DNA of 64,000 nucleotides from Scolanthus callimorphus. Its lineage: Eukaryota > Cnidaria > Anthozoa > Actiniaria > Edwardsiidae. The DNA lies in assembly GCA_033964015.1 (NCBI GenBank), contig JAWWUD010000056.1, positions 558,001-622,000 of the forward strand, written 5' to 3'. Positions within the stretch are counted from its first letter, which is position 1. The number at the start of each line of letters is the position of its first letter. The notes beneath the pieces are model-generated. The model searched no databases, was not told the origin of the DNA, and saw nothing but the letters and a program-made list of their open reading frames with translations. The position numbers and the translations under genes are program-made. Of this stretch, positions 51,747 to 62,470 are shown piece by piece.

Positions 51747-52100
51747 CTTTTTCCTTTTTCCTGGCGGGAATGTTGCATTGCATGATGGGTAGTGAAACAC
51801 AGGAAGTCCGATTCAGAAGAAAAAAAAGCTTTTGTTCTCTAAACATGGATTTGATAAAACATTTTATCAATCTGGAAGGCCTTTTATGCATAAAAGATTG
51901 TAATCGTAATGAATATTGTAATAGTGCATTTTTGGAAAAGCTCTTTTGCTTTCGTTAAAAATAGAATGTCGAGTGGGTTTCCTGTGGTTACATCAGAGTG
52001 CATCCAAAATGGCGGCCGAAAGGTGCAAGAAACGTTGAGGGGTGAGAAATATATCGAAAACAGCTCTTCTGCTCGTTGAGCAGAAAATAACTTCAACAAG
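51747..52100. promoter_or_regulatory. Shared head-to-head promoter region of TMEM67 and POLR3A
   Basis: Only 354 bp separate the two start codons. AAAATGGCGGCC at 52006-52017 matches the YY1 core in the POLR3A direction, 84-95 bp before its ATG. On the TMEM67 side are GGCGGGAA (E2F-like, about 51764) and GCATGATGGGTAGTG (similar to the ZNF143 core, about 51780). No TATA box seen. Bidirectional use is inferred from spacing. Confidence 0.5.
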
Positions 52101-55100
52101 ATGGTGAAAGAACAGTTTAGAGAAACTGGAGTCACCAAGAAAATGTAAGAACTCACTGGTTTGACGGAAATTTACATCCCTTTAGTCTGTCACGTGGTTG
52201 TGTGTTATTTGACTCTGCCAGACTAAACTTATGCACCAGTCAATTGACAACCCCGCACCCCCCCATTCGCGCATTAGCGGGGCATTCACCTTTTGGGCAA
52301 GTGAAAGGCAGTGCGCGCCTCGGTTTGCGGGGACAATCTGAGAGGTGAATGCACCGTCCCCAGAGTAACAATTAAGAGTGAATGCGCTCCTTGCTCAACA
52401 AATTTTTACTCACTGAAAAGAGTCACGTCAATGGTGCCCAGTTTTCAATGCAGCCGCAGCCGATCGCAAAGCGCAATAAAACCATACTTTTCTACTTGCA
52501 TGTACTTTGGCTAGTGTAGATTAAAATTCAATATGTGTAATTCAAGTAACAAAAATCTGTATTTATCGTGTCTTTTGTGAAGTAAGGGGCTGTTCATATG
52601 GAGGTGAGACAGCCCGGAAAGTGGGCTGGTTTCTGTTGTGTTGTGTCCGGGGAAGAGAGTGACTCCCCGCTCAATGTACTGTGTGGAAGTCGTGAAAGAA
52701 AGCGCATCTCCCGACCAACGGGGCAGTAATGTAGTGTGAATTCTGTACGAAAGCCCTGCTAGTACCCCGCTAATGCGCGAATGGGGGGGGGGGGGGGGGG
52801 GGGGGGGGGTTCGGGGCTGTCAATGACTGCTGCATTATCAAATCGGGATTTAACAGCATGAAAGTGTGAATTCTGCTATTATTTTATCTTGCTTTGATAA
52901 TTATTTTGATGTAATGCTGGCTTTTTAATGCTGAATGGTCTAGACCAAGTCCACAATGCGGATATATTTTGAATCCGAAACACTTTCATCGGGTCTTCCT
53001 TCGTTAGAGCCGAGTCCCCTTTCTCAGGAGATTTTCCTATACATTTACTGTATTTAGGAGGAAATTTGAAAATTTGCAACCCCCTCCCCCCCCCCCCCCA
53101 CCCCCCCCACCCCTTTCTGAAATTCCTGGATCCGCCCCTAGTTTACAAACCATTCCCAGATGTGTATGGTGGGTGAATTCAATTTGAATATGCTACATTC
53201 GCCTTTGTCACGCGCCGCCATTTTGTTTCCACAATGACCCGGCAGAGCAGAAAAAACAGTGAGCCAATCAACTTTTTGGTTCTTAAACAAATAAGGAGTA
53301 CTTTTTGGTAGCTTTGTCAACTTTTGTACCCCAAATCCCAGCATCAGGCTTCGCTTTCCAACATGAGCAAAACCCGTGCCCTGCTTGGCCTCGTTTCCAT
53401 GCTGAATAAATCGGCTGTAAAATCCAAGATGGCGTTTGTGTGACAAAGGCGAATGTAGACAGCGAAAGTTTTGAATCCCAAAAGAAAAAGTTCAAGATTA
53501 AAAAATATCCGGATACATGTGGACAGGGCCTAAACCATTCGCCATTAACTCTCAGGTTGTGAAGAGGGGTACCAATCATTATAATCTATTATTTGCAGAA
53601 GCCACATCAACTTTGGTATGTTCTCACCAGAGCAAATGCAACAGTATTCTCATTTGCAATGCGTGAGCAAAAACTTGTACTCACCAGACCAGAATCATTC
53701 TCCTGTCCCGTATGGGGTACTGGATCCCCACATGGTAAGTCAAGAGCTCCTCCTCAGGGAAGGGATTAGAAATTCTAGAGGGTCAGGGGAAACTTTTCAA
53801 CACCATGTGGAAATGGATATTACACACAATGTAATCATATTTCATTTCTTTTTTCCACTATATGGAAAACTCATTTACTTTCATAAAAAACACATACAAA
53901 AAACACAAATACAACTCAATGGAGTATCAACCATTGCCAGGGTGTCAACAACTACAAGGTAATGCCATTTATTGAACATGATATGGCGCTAATAATATGT
54001 TTAACAAGTGTTAACATCAACACAAAGGCAATAAGTTTGACAGCACGAAGCTGTCAAGATCTGGCAAGAAGTGATAGTGAACGAAATTGCTGTTGCTTTA
54101 GCTAGTTGATTGCAATGCAAAAGAATCTCTCTATAATAATGTTTGTTTATAACAAAGAATTGTCTGTGTTGTCTTATAATAATGATACATAGCTTCAAGC
54201 TGAAAATGAAAAACCTTCCTAACTACACTGCATTCTGTTAGGAATCATTAATTTTGCAATACATTCTCATATGTAAACTGGATATATTCACTCTTATAAT
54301 CATGGTGTCTGGAAAAACGAAATTACAGGGGATTTGAGGGCAAAATATGTGCAAAATTATGTGGAAAATAATCAATTGTGCAGGAAATTACACAGGATTG
54401 TGTAATAATTTTGTTGGAGATGTTCAAGAATTATGAGGAAGATAGTCAATAACACAGAATTGCGCAATACAGCCGATTGCGTTTGAGCGTTTTACCCTAA
54501 CAGTTCGCATGTACGTTTGAATGTTTAAAAGTTGCATTTTGAGACAAAAAGTCGGTTTCCAAGGGCAACCGCCATGTGTATTTTTCACTGACCAATCAGA
54601 GAGGACAGAACTCTTTGGTTCGCTATAGAAACGTCTGGTTTCATCCTAGAAACGCAACTTTCAAACGTTCAAACATAACGTGTGAACTGTTAAGGTAAAA
54701 CGCGCAAACGCAATCGGCTGTAACTTTAACCTATATCCGTATTGTGTAGAAGAAGAAAAAAATTCTTCTGCAATTAAACTGATAAATTAAATTATTTGCT
54801 ATTCGACTTTGGGAGTCTGAGTTTTCAAACCCTAGTTTGAATGGTGATATTGCAGAGTATACTGCTTTTTAACATGGTTTTATTCCACAGGGTACCTGTT
54901 CTAAGGACAGAACATGTGAGACATGTGGCAAGGGCCTTGCCGACTGTGTTGGGCATTATGGATATATAGACCTGGAGTTGCCTGTCTTCCATGTTGGGCA
55001 GTTTAGAGCAACAGTTGTTGCGCTTCAATGTGTTTGCAAGGTAAAGGGTATTGTGAGGGCCATTCAACCTAATCTTTTCTTTTAGCATGGTGCATTGTCC

Positions 55101-58100
55101 TTGGTACAAACCGGGATAATTCCCAACCATTGCAATACAAACCTCTCTATTTTGTCCATTTTGATCATCCAGAATGACAAACAACAAACCGGAAGTTGAA
55201 ATCACAGTGCTTTGAAGCCAAAATATGTGGTTCAGTGATATTTTAAAAATGAAAATCTCATCCATGGAATGCCATCAGTGCAAAGCCAAATTCATTCCTC
55301 ATCAAATCTGGGCTAAAAATATTTTTTACTGTTGTTTGAAATGAGGATTAGTGGTTTGAATTCCACAGGGTTGAAGTAGTACACTTGTAGTACTGTTAAG
55401 GGTGCTGTAGGTGTTGGTCAGCAGCGTTTTTTGGGGGGGAGGGGGGTGGACTGTTTTGGAGCATGTTTCATTTATACAGGTACATCACATTGCTTTTCGT
55501 TCTATTTATTAGATAGTTTTTAGTAGAACAAAGATAATTGGAATATTGTCATGCCCCCAACACCTTCGGGCACTCCGACTGGGTGAGTAGCCCTTAGTCT
55601 CTGAGTTTCATTTTTTATAACATCCAGGTTTATTTTACAGACTTGCTGCAGAGTGCTTCTCCCACCTGCTGACAAAAAACATTTTCTTGGCATTCTTAAC
55701 AAGCCTGGAGTAAGTGCCCTTGCTAAGAAAGGACTGAAGAAGAAGATTGTCGACAAATGCAAAAAGATCACACGCTGTCCATACTGTGAAGATATAAATG
55801 GTAGGGTTAGTACTGTTAAAGTGGCTTTCAGAGCTGTCAGAATATTTTGAAGTAGGCAGCTACTCCAAACATTAGCTGGCTGCAAAAGAAAAACTGAAAG
55901 CCAACATTCAAATTTCATAGCTTCAAAGCAAACATTAGTTTCTGCTCCTAGCTAATTCTGACAAAGACGCAAAAGAACTGAGATATTTTTAAAAGGAACT
56001 ACTGACAATTTAATGATTCCAGTTTTTATTTTATTTTCGCAAACAATAAGGTGCACTTCAGGCTGCATTTTAAAAACCTTACTGTCATTCAAACGTTTTT
56101 GTGTCTAATATTTGGCAAAATGTGGTTGACGATTCAATGTGAAGTATGTAGCCACCAGAGCTCCAGTGGTTACTGGCATGTTCTGACAGCTCTGGGCTTT
56201 CATATTCAAGTGTAGTGAAACCAATAGCAAAGGTTATGGATTATGGCAATTCTGAATAAAACCTTTTAGTGAATACATTTGTACTTACCAATTCAGTGGC
56301 GGATTCAGGTGAGGTGAGTTGGGTGGCACACATGACAAACTGTAGTCCTTTAAAGACTGTAGATTCTATTAGTCCTACTGATTAATCTAGCTCTTCAAAA
56401 CAGAAATGCACCCCCTTTCCAAAAATCTGTTATACTGCCACTGCAATTAATCATGCTTAGCCATTTGAAAAACACTCTTATTACACTGATTTGAACAGGA
56501 AATAGTTTTATTTAATATCACTAATGCCTATGGTTTTTTTGACCCCTATTTGGAACTGTTGCTTGGGGGACCACTTGAACCATTTATCTGAAATTATTTT
56601 CAAACCTTGGCTTTTCATGACTGACCGAGAAAATGCTTAGTCTCTGTCTGTCTTAAACTCAGTTCCACCAATTACAACCTGTCTATTAGAGCGGATTTCA
56701 GATGACTGTCTCGTTTAATTCGCAATTACTTTGTAATTACTCCTATAGGTTTTATTACTGCGGTTTTCATAATTCTGCGAACTCTCGCTATTGATTTCAA
56801 CCGTAAAACCGCCTTCTGGCTTCGTCAATCAAACTCCCGAGTCTTTTCGTCGTTACACTTTGTGCTTCTGATTGGCCAGCGCCTAAGCAGTGCTTAAATG
56901 GCTTCCTGTCGCGACAGCAACGCTTACGTGCTGGCCAATCAAAAGCACAAATAGTAACGACGAGTAGCCTCGGGAGTTTGATTGACGGAAGCCAGAAGGC
57001 GGTTTGACGGTTGGAAATCGTTAGCGAGAGTTCGCAGAATTATGAAAACCGCAGTAAGAATGATGTATTACTTTGCGCTTGGTATCACTACAGTCATGAT
57101 GAAATTCCACTCTATGTGTAGAAAGTCTTTTTTTACACTTTCAGCTCTGAGGAAATTGAACAGTGTTGAACAGAGGCAGAGCATTTTCGTCCCATGTTTT
57201 CACTATCCCCCCCCCCCCCCCCCCCCTTCAGAAGTTCCTGGCTACGCCGCTGAGAGGAATTACTGTTTTTCAGGGTTTGTTCGTAAAGCTGGTCTCATGA
57301 AGATTGTCCATGAGAAGTACAAGACAACCAAAAAGATTGTGGATCCCATTATTTCTGAGTTCCAGGAGTCATTTGAGATTGCTGTTGAAAACAACAAAGA
57401 ACTGTCCATTTGCTTCCTAAAGCCCAGGTAAGATTTATGAGTAATAGGTAACCTATAAATGCATTGGTGGGCCTTGAAGTCCCTGTAGAATCAGCCCCTT
57501 CTTCTTTGTTGTACATTGTCTCAAATGAGCCCCACTCACTATAGAATTTGTCTGATCATTTTGTCCTTGCAGTTAACAATTTTGGAACAGTTGGCAACTA
57601 GAATGGACATTTTTTTCAATCACTGACATTGGTCATTTCTGCTATGTCTCTGGTGACTGTCTTTTGACCCTGATGTGCTAATTTTCTTTTCAGGAAGTTC
57701 TTAATCCTCTCCGAGTCCTGGATATCTTTGAGCAAATCCCTGAACAGGTACATGTGTAAGATCACTGATAGCTGAGCTTACTTCTGATTTTGAAGTGGCC
57801 TCTCCACACATCAAATGACGTCACAACCTCGCTCAAGATTGTGAACATACTTGACTGGTTTTGCTGTTTTTTCAAGAATGGCATCAGGTTTTTGATATTG
57901 TCCTGGCACAAGTATTTCAACATTTTACTGAGTTATTGCCTGTGGCAAATCTGGCTATTTTTATTTTTTCTATCAAATGTGGGAGATTCCAATAGCCCAT
58001 TTCGCGGTTAAAAACGCGGCACTGTGAGAAGCCTGTATTTAACACCAAAGAGAGGCTCAAGCGGGCACTGTTTTTTCAAGCGCGTGTGTTGTTCAAATGA

Positions 58101-61100
58101 CGGGAAGAAAAGGTGAGAAATACATTTTCGCCACTACTGGCAGGTAGATCGAACTGACTTGCTACAGTATTTTCGCAAAGGGAAGTGCCCACAGAGAACA
58201 TTGCCCGTCTGAGCCTCTCTTTGGTGTATACAGGGATTGTAACCGTTAAATGCGGGAGAGCAGGAGTTAAGGCTAAAATGTGAGAGTCTTACACAAAATT
58301 TGTTATTTTACCCACCCTCCCACCTTGCGCAGTAAATTAGAAGGGTGGCAGAGAGGTTTTATTTGATTTTCTTACGTTTTGCTCTGCTCAGTCAATAACT
58401 TTTGTCTTGTGGGAAAACAAAGGAGTGCGGTGTCATATGTTCAGCTTGGGAATTTAGTTGAAAGGCAAAATGTTGACTTTCGATTTTCTGTAGGACTACC
58501 CACTAGTGATGTTCAAGCCTGGAATGAGCCACCCTCATGACCTTATTATTAGAAGGATTCTAGCTCCACCTGTCTGCATCAGGCCTTCTGTCATCAGTGA
58601 GCTCGCCAGTGGGAGGTAAGAACTCGTGACAATTTCATGTGATCTGATTGGCTGGCGAACGGGCTGTGTTTAGCGTATTGCCCACAGGCTATATTTTTTC
58701 CGCATTTAGCCCCCTGTCCCGGATGATTGTTTTGCATTTTGTGCAATTCTTGTATGGTACGCTAGCTTTTTCTCTTCAAAGTTTTGCTGCTTAAGTTACT
58801 GCAATACCTGATAGTATTTTCAACCCCCAAAAATACTTTTACTAAATTTCATACCCCAAAAATATGTTGGAGGAATTAATACCTTAATTTTTCGGAAGGA
58901 GGTCATCTCACTTGACAGGATGCTTATTTTCCATTTTCGTCCCGTATTGTATTGTGTCAATGCAGCAACATACCGAAGAAAACACTGTTGTATACATATC
59001 AAGAGACATTTTTTTCTTAAAAAGCCTATAGTATAAACCATTCACATGGGAATCCCTTTCATTCGCACAGAAAATTTTATAACCGGAGCTCCGCTTTAGC
59101 CAGTGGCTAAATCTATATATTAATCTCGTTATTTCTCGATCCATCGGACCATGCTTTTTAGCTTTACATATTCTTAAATTTATCTGATAGGATGGTCTTA
59201 TTAGTTTTGTTGATGAATCAGAGTGATCACTCCTGGAGCATGCGCGTATCGTAACAGGCTCCCTTTAACACCCGTAAATTTACATTATATAATATAAAAG
59301 TCGGTTATCTTTCGTTCCCGGTCTGTGACTTGATAAGATATTTTTTCCATAAGATAAGATATTCTTCAGGGTGATGGATCTTCAGGCGCTTCTTAGCAAG
59401 AGAAAATTATATACTTTAAACACGAACTTGCGCCTAAAGTTAGTGAAATCCCGTTTTCCTTGCAAAGTTATTCAGGACTATATAGTTTGTTAGGGATTCG
59501 ATGTAGTCCTAAGGCACAGTAAATAGTTAAAGCGGTAGCGTAAAGGGCTGACGATACCTTAAGCAGACTATTAATCCAGCACGACTTTTGAATAACAAGT
59601 AAAGTAGGTGCTTATATAGCGCTTATCCTCAAAGCTCTAAGCGCTTTACATGTATGGATAACTCATTCTAAAGAAACCAGTTTTACAAACACGAGTGTGT
59701 GTTAGTATGGTGAGTTCTGTGACACAGAGGTTGGGCAACTTCCTACGGTCCTCGTGGTTCTTTAACGCCCCTCTGGTTCCGGTTAGTGTAGTGTATGTGA
59801 GAGACGGTTTAACGTCCTTATCCGAGAAGACGCGAATGTCTGACCATTTGCAGATATTAGAGCAAAGGCAGCACCTTCTCCTCGATTATTAGAAAAGTCC
59901 GGCCGGGGTTTGCACTCCCAACCTCCCGCACATAAACCCGGCGCTCTACCATTGCGCTAACCGGTCGGCGGTAACGTCGTCGTAACAAGTTACGACCCTC
60001 TGTAAGTCAAGGACTGGGTATTAACCGGGATTTATTTAAAGGGTGACGCACTCCAGTTCCTGTCCACTAGATGTCCCTTGCGATACACGACTGTACCCAT
60101 TTACGACTGGGTCAATTCTATCGTGTCTTGTGGTTTAGCTTGACTTTGGCTTGACATGACTGTGTTTGCCATTTGTTTTTCGGGGCAAAGTGTTTGTAAT
60201 ACGGAACGGAAATCTCTTAGGAATATAAAGTAGATGAGAGGGCTTAACACAAAGTTGAAAATGCGGATGATATCTAAACTCACGTGGACATAGTGTCGCG
60301 CGCAGCCCTTATAATGTCCAGGAATACACCCAGCAATTTTACACATGTAGAACACAGACAACCAAGTGTTGTGAGGTAGGAGACAAAGAACAGCAAGGAG
60401 GAGGGAAGCAAGAACCATGTTGACAGTAGACTTGATCCGATTTTTCTTTGTTGGCGTTGCTCTTCAAGCTGCACGACCATAGCGGTTTGGGATGCCCTTA
60501 GCCTCGTTATTATAGTGAGGTTGACGGCCAGTAATAGAGCGCATATAACGACGTACAATATATATATCGACATCCCATATATAGAATAATTGTAGGTTGC
60601 AACTTGGGTGCAAGCGTAGCGTTTCTGCAGTGGTCGATAGTACAGGTCAAAGTAAATTATATAATAAATACAAATTAAACTTGATGTGATCCAGGTCGCG
60701 GCTATCGTAGAAACTATGTAGAAGCGAGATAAAGGTTCCTTATAGAGTTTAGAGGAGACTGCTCGAAAGTGTTCAATGGAGATGATCAGCATAGTGAACA
60801 ACGATACATAGGGAGTGATGGTAGCAAGAAACCTGTAAAGTTTACACGTAATTCGTCCTCCAAGTCCCCAACTTAGTTTCCAAGGTCCATCTAGGACCTG
60901 CGTCGTTGAGATGTTAATACATCCTGCCACGATCTTCAGCATATCTGCAAACGCCATGTTTGCAATAAACAAATTCAGTTTTTTTCTCATTCTTGGGCGC
61001 GCCAAGACCAGCACGACGACAAAAGCATTCAATACGAAACCAAGGAAGTACAAAACATAATTTGTCGCCTTTAGTGCTTCACGCCAAACAAAAGGGACAC

Positions 61101-62438
61101 ATTGAGGGTGAATTCCGGTTGTGTTTGCCTGGTTTTGGGTGGCGTTTGCGAAAAGAGAGCTGTTCTGATCCATCTTAGATGATCTAAATTATAGTGATCT
61201 GAATTAATTGCTCCATTTAGCCTCTATTTTATGGTATTTGAATCAATAGTAATAAGTCATCTGAGGACTAATTTCTTTTTTTTATTATTATTTAACAATT
61301 TGTCGCCGACGTGATTGTCGCCGACGTGATTATCGGCGAATGTTCACCGAAACGAATGTGATTCATAAGGTTTTAGACAGAAAAACTTGTTTTTACTGGA
61401 CTTTCTCACGATCATAACAAAACTCGCGCGCGCTTTCCCAATTTTGTCAATGTTAAGATGATTATAGCTGTGTATCGAGAAAATGAGGACTCACAATTGC
61501 GGACTGTGAAAATAAGGAATCGACAAAAAAAGGTCAAATTTATTGAGAAAAAATGCAAATTGCTTCCACTCTTTAGGGATTGAATGATATATTCTAACAA
61601 GATAAAGATAAGCGGCAGCAGAATTTCTTTATAGACATTGGCGAAGTACTGAAATTCACGGAGTCCCCTTCGTTGAAAGAAAGGCGCCGAGCTTTAAGAT
61701 CCCCATGGTAACCAGTTTTCGATTATAGCATGGGCGGCCTGCGATAAGAATCATTCTGTTATTCTTGATAACCGGCAAGTTTTCAACTGATAAGTCCTGC
61801 GAAATGGGTTTCTGTTTAGACCAGTAAGATAAGCACTCTTTGTAAAATGCCGGAATAAAGAATGTGAGAGCTGAAGTATCGAAGTTGCAGCGTAAGAGGT
61901 GCCTGTGGAGTCTCGATCGAAACACACGCCAAATTTCGATGGATTGGAATGGAAACTATTTTCTGTTCGTCTATCAAGCAAATCCTTTGTAGTTTCATTT
62001 TGTTTTTTTATCTCTTAAAGCAATACATTTTAGAAAATATTGTGCATGTAGACCGTGGCAACGTATTGTTGTACCACCTTTTCCCCTCGACTTTGGAATA
62101 ATAAACAACTTTTTCTTTTCGGTTAAAAAGCACAAAAATGCCTGACAAAAATGTTTGCCTTTGAGAAAAACAACACCTAATATTCTATGCCAAAAAAAAA
62201 ATAATAATAATAATCCGCTTCGAGATGTATGTCAAGGATATTATATAATAATAATATAGCGACCGACTCCCCAGAACTTGCAGCTCGTAAGCTGAATTAC
62301 GCTGAGGTATCAACGGCGCCACTGGCAGCCAAGCGGTCATAAGCACGACACTGAGGCTGGTCACTGCCAGAGGGTTTGTACGTCCCCAGTGGTTCTTTAA
62401 CGTCCCCCCTGAAACTGGGAAGGGAAGAAGGCGAGACG

Positions 62439-62470
<32 letters not shown>

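Noticed and set aside
59912..59972. Possible tRNA gene
   Set aside because: A-box is good, but the acceptor and anticodon stems do not close; it is a SINE head.
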